Source: Paeniglutamicibacter sulfureus
Lineage (GTDB): Bacteria > Actinomycetota > Actinomycetes > Actinomycetales > Micrococcaceae
DNA: 64,000 bases
Reading direction: 5' to 3'
NCBI RefSeq assembly: GCF_030512175.1
Contig: NZ_JAULBL010000002.1
Location: 2,726,149-2,790,148, forward strand
In this document: positions 57,563 to 64,000 of the stretch, in pieces
Layout of the letters: each line of letters begins with the position of its first letter
Numbering within the stretch: the stretch's first letter is position 1
The notes under the pieces: generated by a model
Database searches by the model: none
What the model was told of the DNA's origin: nothing
What the model saw: the letters and a program-made list of their open reading frames with translations, nothing else
Made by a program: the position numbers and the translations under genes

Positions 57563-59695
57563 TCAATCCTGGTGGAACTTCCGGCCGTTGACCCGCTCGG
57601 AGGCGCCCACCTGGTCGAGGTACGGGGTGATGCCACCCAAGTGCATGGGCCAGCCGGCTCCCATGACCATGCACAGGTCGATGTCCTGGGGGCCGGCGAC
57701 CACGCCCTCGTCGAGCATCAGCCCGATTTCCCGGGCCAGTGCGTCCTGCGTGCGCACCAGCAGGTCCGCTGCGGTGCTCGGGCTGTTGCCGAATTCCAGC
57801 AACCGAAGCGTGGACTCCGGGATTTCCGCTCCGCCGTCCGCCGTGGGTGTCCAGAGCGAGGTGATGCCGTGGGAAATGAGCACCTGCTGGTTTTTCGAGA
57901 CGTGGAAGCGCTCGCCGAAGGCCGCGTGCAGTGATTCGGAGACGTGGTGGGCCACCGGGATCCCGACCATTGCCAGCAGCGTGAACGGGGTCATTGGCAG
58001 GCCCATCGGACGCAGTGCGCCGTCGGCGGTGGCCGCATCGGTCCCGTCGTCAAAGGCCTGGGCGATCTCGCCCATCAGGCGCAGCAGGATGCGGTTCACC
58101 ACGAAGGCGGCCTCGTCCTTGACCAGCACGCTGGTCTTGCGCAGCGCCTTGCCGACGGCGAACGCGGTGGCCAGTGCCACCTCTCCGGTCCGTTCGGCCC
58201 GCACGATCTCCAGCAGCGGCATCAGCGCGACGGGGTTGAAGAAGTGGAAGCCGACCAGGCGCTCGGGATTCTTCAGGTCCCGGCCCATCTCGGTGACCGA
58301 GAGCGAGGAGGTGTTGGTGGCCAGGATGCACTCGGGGGAGACGACTGCCTCGACCTCGGCAAAGACCTGCTTCTTGACGGCCAATTCCTCAAAGACCGCC
58401 TCGATCACGAAATCGGCGTCCGCGAAGGCCTCCTTGGACACCGCGCCGGTGACCAGGGCCTTGGTGCGGTTGGCGGCATCGCCTGAGATCCTGCCCTTGG
58501 CCAGCTGCTTGTCGACCTCGCCGTGGATGTGGGCCAGGCCCTTGTCCACTCGCGCCTGGTCGATGTCGGTGATGACCACCGGCACCTTGAGGTTCTTGGC
58601 GAAGAGCAGGGCCAGCTGCCCAGCCATGAGCCCGGCGCCAACGACGCCGACCTTGGTGACGGGCCGCGCCAGCTTGGCGTCAGGGGCTCCGGCGGGGCGC
58701 TTGGAACGCTTCTGGACCAGGTCAAGGAATGCGTACACGGTGTTGTGGAAGGCGTTGGTCTGCATCAGTTCGGTCAGGGCCGCGATTTCCAGTGCTGCGG
58801 ATTCCTTCTGGGTGATGGAGGCGCCGGCCTCGAAGACCTCGAGCACCTTGGCCGGCGCCGGGGCCGCGTTGGAGGTCTTGGCCTCCACGAAGGCCCGGGC
58901 CTTGGCCGCGGCGGCGGCCCAGCGCGCGGCAATGGCCGGGTTGCCGTTCGGTTCCACCGCATTCGGGCGCTGCACCGTGGTCCCGCCGCCGAGCACGCCG
59001 TCGGCCCAGAGGAGGGATTGCTCCAGGAAATCGGCAGGCTCGAACAAGGCGTCGGCAATGCCGAGCTTCGCGGCCGCGGTTCCGTCCAGTGAGCGGTTGT
59101 TGTTCAGCGGGTTTTCGATCATGACCGTCATGGCGGCCTCTGGCCCGGTGAGCCGCGGAAGCCGGTAGACCCCGCCCCAGCCCGGGACCAGCCCGATGAA
59201 GGCCTCGGGCAGCCCGATGCCGTTGGCTCCGGTGGAGACGGTGCGGTAGGTGCAGGCCAGGGCGATTTCCAGTCCGCCGCCCAGTGCCACGCCGTTGATG
59301 AACGCGAAAGTCGGTACCCCCAGGTCCGCGAGCAGGTCGTAGGCTGCGTGGCCCAGTTCCGCCATGGCGCGGCCGTGCACCGGTTCGGTGAGGTTCTTGA
59401 CCCCGGAGAGGTCGGCGCCGGCGACCAGGAAGTGCGGCTTTCCGGTGACGGCCAGGGCCTGGATCTCCCCGGCGGCGGCCCGGCGCTTTTGCTCGGTGAG
59501 CGTGGCGTGCAGTTCCAGCAGGGTGTTGGGACCCAGGGTGGTTGGCTTGGTGTGGTCGAAACCGTTGTCAAGGGTCAACAGCGCCATCCTGTGGCCGCCG
59601 GGCAGCTGGACGTCCTCCACGAGCGAGTGGGTGATGATCTCGTGGGGGACCAGCGAGGCAAGGGAAGCGAAATTTTCAATGGTGCTCTGGCTCAT
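57563..59695 (-). CDS. fadB: fatty acid oxidation multifunctional protein (enoyl-CoA hydratase / 3-hydroxyacyl-CoA dehydrogenase)
   Basis: A 710-residue trifunctional-type beta-oxidation enzyme. Residues 1-300 form the enoyl-CoA hydratase/isomerase domain ('KPHFLVAGADLSG' and 'INGVALGGGLEIALAC', near 125). From about 345 an NAD-binding 3-hydroxyacyl-CoA dehydrogenase domain begins ('VVGAGLMAGQLALLFA'), with 'GFHFFNPVALMPLLE' (catalytic His region) near 470 and the C-terminal domain after 530. Starts 4 bp after the thiolase stop with AAGG just before; the pair forms a fadAB operon for fatty acid degradation. Confidence 0.93.
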   Translation of the reverse strand: MSQSTIENFASLASLVPHEIITHSLVEDVQLPGGHRMALLTLDNGFDHTKPTTLGPNTLLELHATLTEQKRRAAAGEIQALAVTGKPHFLVAGADLSGVKNLTEPVHGRAMAELGHAAYDLLADLGVPTFAFINGVALGGGLEIALACTYRTVSTGANGIGLPEAFIGLVPGWGGVYRLPRLTGPEAAMTVMIENPLNNNRSLDGTAAAKLGIADALFEPADFLEQSLLWADGVLGGGTTVQRPNAVEPNGNPAIAARWAAAAAKARAFVEAKTSNAAPAPAKVLEVFEAGASITQKESAALEIAALTELMQTNAFHNTVYAFLDLVQKRSKRPAGAPDAKLARPVTKVGVVGAGLMAGQLALLFAKNLKVPVVITDIDQARVDKGLAHIHGEVDKQLAKGRISGDAANRTKALVTGAVSKEAFADADFVIEAVFEELAVKKQVFAEVEAVVSPECILATNTSSLSVTEMGRDLKNPERLVGFHFFNPVALMPLLEIVRAERTGEVALATAFAVGKALRKTSVLVKDEAAFVVNRILLRLMGEIAQAFDDGTDAATADGALRPMGLPMTPFTLLAMVGIPVAHHVSESLHAAFGERFHVSKNQQVLISHGITSLWTPTADGGAEIPESTLRLLEFGNSPSTAADLLVRTQDALAREIGLMLDEGVVAGPQDIDLCMVMGAGWPMHLGGITPYLDQVGASERVNGRKFHQD

Positions 59696-59699
59696 GGCC

Positions 59700-60938
59700 T
59701 TAGGCGTCCTTTCCGTAGTCTGCGTGGTGCGGGTTTTCCCAGATCACTGTGCCACCCATGCCCAACCCGATGCACATGGTGGTCAGGCCGTAGCGCACCG
59801 TGGGATCCTGCCCGAATTGGCGGGCCAGCTGGGTCATCAAGCGCACGCCCGAGGAGGCCAGCGGGTGTCCCACGGCGATGGCGCCGCCGTAGCGGTTCAC
59901 CCGCGGATCGGTGTCCTCGATGCCGTAGTGGTCAAGGAACGAAAGAACCTGGACCGCGAAGGCCTCGTTGATCTCAAAGAGCCCGATGTCGTCGATGGAA
60001 AGGCCTGCCTGGGCCAGGGCCTTCTCGGTGGCCGGGACCGGGCCGATGCCCATGACCGAGGGTTCGACACCGGCAAAGGCGTAGGCAACCAGGCGCATCT
60101 TGACGTTCAGGCCCAGTTCCGCCGCGGCCTCGGCGCTGGCCAGCACCGCGGCGGTGGCCCCGTCGTTCAGGCCCGCGGCGTTGCCGGCGGTGACCCGCCC
60201 GTGGGCGCGGAAGGGGGTGCGCAGCTCGGCCAGCGACTCGAGCGTGGTGCCCGGACGGGGCGGCTCGTCGGAGGTGTGCAGCTTGAAGCCCTCACCGGGG
60301 CGGCGCGCCGCGACCGGGACCAGATCCGGCTGGATGTCCCCGGCCGCGTAGGCCGTGGCGAGTTTTTGTTGGGAGGCCGCCGCGTAGGCATCGGCGCGAT
60401 CCTTGGTGATGGCGGGGAAGCGGTCGTGCAGGTTCTCGGCGGTGTTGCCCATGTTCAGGGCCGCAGGGTCGACGATGCGTTCGGCCAGGAAGCGGGGATT
60501 CGGGTCGGCTCCGGCGCCCATGGGGTGGTTGCCCATGTGCTCGACGCCGCCGGCGATGACCACGTCGTAGGCGCCGAAGGCGATGGAGCCGGCCGTGGAG
60601 GTCACCGCCGTCATCGCCCCGGCGCACATCCTGTCGATGGCGAAACCGGGCACCGAGCGGGGCAGGCCGGCCAGCAGCGCGGCGGTGCGCCCGATGGTCA
60701 GGCCCTGGTCCCCGGTCTGCGTGGTGGCGGCGATTGCCACCTCGTCGATGCGCTCGGGTGGCAGTGAGGGGTTGCGGCGCACCAGCTCGCGGATGCACTT
60801 AACCACGAGGTCGTCGGCGCGGGTGCCGTGGTAGATGCCCTTGTCTCCGGCCTTGCCGAAGGGGGTGCGGACGCCGTCGACGAAGACGACGTCGCGGACC
60901 TGCCGCGCATTGCGCGTGTTCACTGGCTGGGGGCTCAC
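59700..60938 (-). CDS. fadA: acetyl-CoA C-acyltransferase (thiolase)
   Basis: A 412-residue thiolase that cleaves 3-ketoacyl-CoA in the last step of beta-oxidation. The nucleophilic Cys lies in 'IDRMCAGAMTAV' (near 105), the His in 'VGHPLASSGVRL' (near 365) and the second Cys in 'TTMCIGLGMGG' (near 397). The start is a GTG with AAGGAG six bases before it, preferred over the ATG at 60980. First gene of the fadA-fadB pair. Confidence 0.93.
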   Translation of the reverse strand: MSPQPVNTRNARQVRDVVFVDGVRTPFGKAGDKGIYHGTRADDLVVKCIRELVRRNPSLPPERIDEVAIAATTQTGDQGLTIGRTAALLAGLPRSVPGFAIDRMCAGAMTAVTSTAGSIAFGAYDVVIAGGVEHMGNHPMGAGADPNPRFLAERIVDPAALNMGNTAENLHDRFPAITKDRADAYAAASQQKLATAYAAGDIQPDLVPVAARRPGEGFKLHTSDEPPRPGTTLESLAELRTPFRAHGRVTAGNAAGLNDGATAAVLASAEAAAELGLNVKMRLVAYAFAGVEPSVMGIGPVPATEKALAQAGLSIDDIGLFEINEAFAVQVLSFLDHYGIEDTDPRVNRYGGAIAVGHPLASSGVRLMTQLARQFGQDPTVRYGLTTMCIGLGMGGTVIWENPHHADYGKDA

Positions 60939-61034
60939 CGGTACTCCTTGTGATCGGGATGGGGATGTGATCCACCCCATACGCTACTGGTGAGTAACTT
61001 AGAGTGCAAGCCGTGCGCTCCCGGGCAAGGAAAA

Positions 61035-61078
61035 GGCCGGGCAGGTTCCCCCGATTTGTCGAGGGAACCTGCCCGGCC
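61035..61078 (-). terminator. rho-independent terminator of the RNase D gene
   Basis: A 16-bp perfect stem GGCCGGGCAGGTTCCC with its complement, followed on the minus strand by TTTTCC; 6 bp after the rnd stop. Confidence 0.88.
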
Positions 61079-61083
61079 CTTCA

Positions 61084-62400
61084 TCAGCGCTTGGCCAACT
61101 CGTCCGGATCCAGCAGCGCCACGGTGAGCACCGGTCCCACCAGCTCGATCTGCCACTCGCGGGCGCCCAGGCCCCGCAGCGTCGCCGACACGGTGTCCGG
61201 ATCGATCTCCGCCGGCGGGCTCCAGCACAGCCGGCGCAGCGTGTCGGGGGTGAGTAGGTTCTCGGTGGGGATGTTCAGTGACTCGGCGGTGCGGGCCACC
61301 CGCGCGCGGGCCGTCTGCAGCCGCGCGGCGGCCACCGGGTCCTTGTCGGCCCAGACCTTGGGCGGCGGGGGCGAGTTCGACGGCACCTGGTTGGGCGGCA
61401 GGTCGCTGGTCGCGGCCGCGTCCTGCAGGGCGCGCAGCCACTTGGGGGCGTCCTTGGCGGCCGAGCGTCCGTGGAAGCCGGGGGTCTTCAGCAGCGCGGG
61501 AACGCTCTTGGGCATGGCTTTGGCTGCGGCGACCAGCGCGGAATCCGGGATCAGCCGGCCCGGGGCCACGTCGCGGGTCTGGGCCAGGGATTCGCGGGTC
61601 TCCCACAGGGCGCGCACTGCGGCCAGGGTCCGGCGGTCGCGGATCTGGTGCAGGCCGGAGGTGCGGCGCCACGGGTCCACGCGAGGTGGTGCCGGGGGGG
61701 CCTTGCGCACCGCCTCGAACTCCTCCTCGGCGAACCCTAGCTTGCCGTCGGCCTGCAGGATCTTGATCAATTCTTCGCGCAACCGGTCAAGGACCTCGAC
61801 GTCCAGCGCCGCGTAGCGCAGCCACGGCTCGGGCAGCGGGCGGGTCGACCAATCGGCGGCCGAATGTTCCTTGGCCAGCCGCAGCCCCAGCAGGGATTCC
61901 ACCGCGGGGCCCAATCCCACGCGCGGCAACCCCGCGATGCGGGCTGCAAGTTCGGTGTCAAAGAGTCGTGCCGGGTCCATGCCCAGCTCGCGCAGGCAGG
62001 GCAGGTCCTGCGAGGCTGCATGCAGGATCCAGGTCTCGTCGCCGATGGCCTCCTGGATCGGGTCCAGGTTTTCGAAGGGCACCGGGTCGATGAGCCAGCT
62101 GCCCGAACCTTCGCGGCGCAGCTGGACCAGGAAGGCCCGCTGGCCGTAGCGGAAGCCGGAGGCCCGCTCGGCGTCAACGGAGACCGGGCCGGTGCCTGCG
62201 GCAATGGCGCGCGCGGCGCGGCGCAGGCCGGGCTCAGTGGTGACGACCTCGGGAACACCGTCGCGCGGGGTGTCCAGCAAGACGGGTTCGGGGAGCACCT
62301 CCTGCGGCGCTTCGTCGGTTTCCGGGGCGTGCGCCGGGGCGGACGGATCGTCCTCCACGGTGCTGTGGCTGGGGTTCGAGGCATGGGGGGTGCTGGTCAT
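61084..62400 (-). CDS. rnd: ribonuclease D family 3'-5' exonuclease with HRDC domain
   Basis: A 438-residue DEDD-type 3'-5' exoribonuclease acting in tRNA/stable-RNA 3' maturation. Exo I 'VSVDAERASGFRY' (Asp/Glu, near residue 74), Exo II 'ILHAASQDLPCLREL' (Asp, near 130) and Exo III 'RYAALDVEVLDRL' (Tyr/Asp, near 210) are all present. The HRDC domain spans about 250-330. Residues 1-45 are an acidic, Pro-rich extension common in actinobacteria. Terminated just downstream; the DUF3000 gene lies 63 bp upstream on the same strand, so they may be co-transcribed. Confidence 0.9.
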   Translation of the reverse strand: MTSTPHASNPSHSTVEDDPSAPAHAPETDEAPQEVLPEPVLLDTPRDGVPEVVTTEPGLRRAARAIAAGTGPVSVDAERASGFRYGQRAFLVQLRREGSGSWLIDPVPFENLDPIQEAIGDETWILHAASQDLPCLRELGMDPARLFDTELAARIAGLPRVGLGPAVESLLGLRLAKEHSAADWSTRPLPEPWLRYAALDVEVLDRLREELIKILQADGKLGFAEEEFEAVRKAPPAPPRVDPWRRTSGLHQIRDRRTLAAVRALWETRESLAQTRDVAPGRLIPDSALVAAAKAMPKSVPALLKTPGFHGRSAAKDAPKWLRALQDAAATSDLPPNQVPSNSPPPPKVWADKDPVAAARLQTARARVARTAESLNIPTENLLTPDTLRRLCWSPPAEIDPDTVSATLRGLGAREWQIELVGPVLTVALLDPDELAKR

Positions 62401-62463
62401 GGTCTATCGATTCTAGTACCGATTGCCCCGGGACCTGGTTTGACGGGCCGCGGGCGGATGGAT

Positions 62464-63078
62464 CTAGGAGAGCCTGCGGTGCGGAAGCGCCGTGACGCCG
62501 CTGGGCAGCGGGGGCAGGCCGGCAAAGGTGCAGACCATGTCCGCCCAGGCCTCAAGGTGGGTGGAGATGTGGTGGTCGCCGGGGGTCCAGGAAGCGCGCA
62601 GTTCGATGTCGATGGTTTCACTGCGGTCCTCCAGGGTGCCGTAGCTCTCCGACAGCACGCGGGTCGCGGTGCCGCCGGCCTGTCGGTAGTCGGCGCCGGA
62701 TTCGTTCAGTGCATCCAGCAGCCAGGTCCAGGCCACCGAGCCCAGCATGGCGTCGTTGCCCATTTCCGAATCCATGCGGGCCCTGATGTAGGTCACGATG
62801 CGGAAGGTGCCGTCCCAGAGGGCTGAACCGGCCGGATCGTGCAAGAGCACGAAGCGCCCGGTGGCCAGTTCCTCGGCGTGCACCGGTGCCGACTGGTCCG
62901 TCCTGCGCGGGACGCGTTCGAGGACATCGGCGGACAAGGCCAGGGCGTAGGGCGCCAGGCGGGCCGGTGCGGGAATTTCCTGGAGCTGGATCTCGCGCCG
63001 GCAGCTGGCACGGCGAACTGCGGCCAGGGCTTCGAGGAAGGCCGGCGGCACTGCTTGGACTGGTCCGTTTGAACTCAC
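62464..63078 (-). CDS. DUF3000 family protein
   Basis: A 204-residue soluble protein of the DUF3000 family, actinobacterial and typically beside rnd/dxs. The N-terminus 'PPAFLEALAAVRRASCRREI' and the central 'LGSVAWTWLLDALNE' match the family as I know it. No catalytic motif or membrane segment. Function unknown. Likely first gene of a DUF3000-rnd unit. Confidence 0.8.
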   Translation of the reverse strand: MSSNGPVQAVPPAFLEALAAVRRASCRREIQLQEIPAPARLAPYALALSADVLERVPRRTDQSAPVHAEELATGRFVLLHDPAGSALWDGTFRIVTYIRARMDSEMGNDAMLGSVAWTWLLDALNESGADYRQAGGTATRVLSESYGTLEDRSETIDIELRASWTPGDHHISTHLEAWADMVCTFAGLPPLPSGVTALPHRRLS

Positions 63079-63184
63079 ATGGCCACTCTAAAGTGTGGCC
63101 GTCGCCATGCCGCCTGCGGCACGCCGGGGGAGCGGGACCGCGTTGCGCCCCGCCCTCCGGCGTCCGGTGGGGGACCACACCCCC

Positions 63185-64000
63185 CTAGTTGGCGGCAAGT
63201 TCCTCCGAGAGGGCCGCGACGAAGGAATCGACGTCCGCCTCGGTGGTGTCGAAGGAGCACATCCAGCGCACCTGGCCCGCGGCGCGGTTCCAGTCGTAGA
63301 AGCGGAAGCGCTCGCGCAACCTGTCGGCAACGGCATTGGGCAGCTCGGCAAACACGCCGTTGGATTGCGTCGGGTAGACCAGCTCCACGCCGTCGGTTGC
63401 CTCGACCGCCGCCGAAAGCCTGGCGGCCATCGCGTTGGCGTGCGCGGCCGAGGTCAGCCAGAGGTCGGAGCCGTAGAGCGCCAGCAGCTGGGCGGAGATG
63501 AAGCGCATCTTCGAGGCCAGTTGCATGTTCATCTTGCGCAGGTACTTCATCGACTCGGCAGGACCCTCCGAGAGCGTCACGATGCCCTCGCCGAACATGA
63601 TGCCGTTCTTGGTGCCGCCCAGGGTCAGGATGTCGATTCCGGTGCCCGTGGTCATCTCGCCGAGTCCCACCCCCAGCGCGGCTGCGGCATTGGAAATGCG
63701 TGCCCCGTCCATGTGCACGCGCATGCCCAGCGAGTGGGCGTGGTCGGTGATGGCCCGCAATTCCTCCAGGCTGTACAGGGTGCCCGTCTCGGTGGACTGG
63801 GTCAGCGAGACGGCCAGCGGCTGGGCTCGGTGCTCGTCCCCCCAGCCCCACGCCTCCATGTCGATCAATTCGGGGGTGAGCTTGCCGTCGGTGGACGGCA
63901 CGGAGAGCAGCTTCATGCCGCCCATGCGCTCCGGGGCGCCGTTCTCATCGACGTTGATGTGGGCGGTGGCGGCACAGATGACCGCTCCCCAGCGCGGCAG
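63185..64000 (-). CDS. low-specificity L-threonine aldolase-type enzyme, 5' end missing
   Basis: A PLP-dependent beta-eliminating lyase/threonine aldolase (L-threonine or L-allo-threonine to glycine and acetaldehyde). The C-terminal 271 residues are present; the reading frame is open to the window edge ('ICAATAHINVDENGAPERMGG' reads in from the missing part). PLP Lys lies in 'ILTLGGTKNGIMFGEG', preceded by 'MRVHMDGARISNAAAALG' (Asp and Arg for the cofactor). Reverse strand, so the start lies beyond 64000. An internal ATG at 63925 is not the true start. Confidence 0.9.
   Translation of the reverse strand: MPRWGAVICAATAHINVDENGAPERMGGMKLLSVPSTDGKLTPELIDMEAWGWGDEHRAQPLAVSLTQSTETGTLYSLEELRAITDHAHSLGMRVHMDGARISNAAAALGVGLGEMTTGTGIDILTLGGTKNGIMFGEGIVTLSEGPAESMKYLRKMNMQLASKMRFISAQLLALYGSDLWLTSAAHANAMAARLSAAVEATDGVELVYPTQSNGVFAELPNAVADRLRERFRFYDWNRAAGQVRWMCSFDTTEADVDSFVAALSEELAAN

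Overview
The window is high-GC actinobacterial chromosome. Gene order and protein families point to the Micrococcaceae (Arthrobacter sensu lato, e.g. Arthrobacter/Paeniglutamicibacter). The main grounds are a primary sigma factor with an Ala/Lys-rich N-terminus, actinobacteria-restricted families (DUF4192, DUF4193, DUF3093, DUF3710, DUF3159, DUF5998, DUF3000, SepH), a mycothiol-type arsenate reductase and apparently leaderless genes. As I recall it, much of the block (sigA, DUF4193, DUF3093, dut, DUF3710, DUF3159, ceoC/ceoB, APC permease, TRAM methyltransferase, dxs, RNase D) parallels the sigA-dxs neighbourhood of Mycobacterium tuberculosis, so most of it is conserved core with accessory inserts.

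Layout. 0.2-5.3 kb: PAC2 protein, MFS exporter, DUF4192 protein and the primary sigma factor. 5.4-8 kb: a small zinc-ribbon protein and topoisomerase IV subunit B. 8-15.7 kb: a BlaI repressor/M56 metalloprotease pair divergent from cydA-cydB-cydDC (cytochrome bd oxidase and its assembly exporter, the exporter as one fused polypeptide); two identical-architecture operators lie between the divergent units. 15.7-18.4 kb: a large secreted protein with six 102-residue SbsA-type Ig-like repeats, followed by about 700 bp without a recognisable gene. 19.2-21.9 kb: topoisomerase IV subunit A. 22-36.8 kb: a GNAT/acyl-CoA ligase fusion, DUF5998, a phosphodiesterase, SepH, DUF4193, DUF3093, dUTPase, DUF3710, an OB-fold protein, DUF3159, two TrkA/Ceo regulatory proteins divergent from a KimA-like potassium permease, and a TRAM-domain RNA methyltransferase.

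36.9-46.9 kb: aconitase with a dyad in its leader, a membrane-anchored coiled-coil protein with a 66-bp tandem duplication, an arsenate reductase, dxs and small downstream genes, a DinB-like mycothiol-dependent enzyme, and an orphan E. coli-type argininosuccinate synthase. 47-52.3 kb: aldo/keto reductase, nucleoside hydrolase and a three-gene ECF transporter (S, T, fused A-A), probably a nucleoside or nucleobase salvage unit. 52.4-55.6 kb: a three-gene transposon (zinc-ribbon/HTH protein, DDE transposase, ExeA-like ATPase). 55.7-64 kb: an unknown protein, two Rieske lipoproteins in tandem (one lacking a cluster-ligand Cys), fadA-fadB, RNase D, DUF3000 and a threonine aldolase cut by the window end.

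Many genes end at long perfect hairpins, which helps delimit transcription units. No rRNA, tRNA, tmRNA, rnpB or CRISPR array was seen. Family names come from recognition of sequence motifs by eye; no database search was run.
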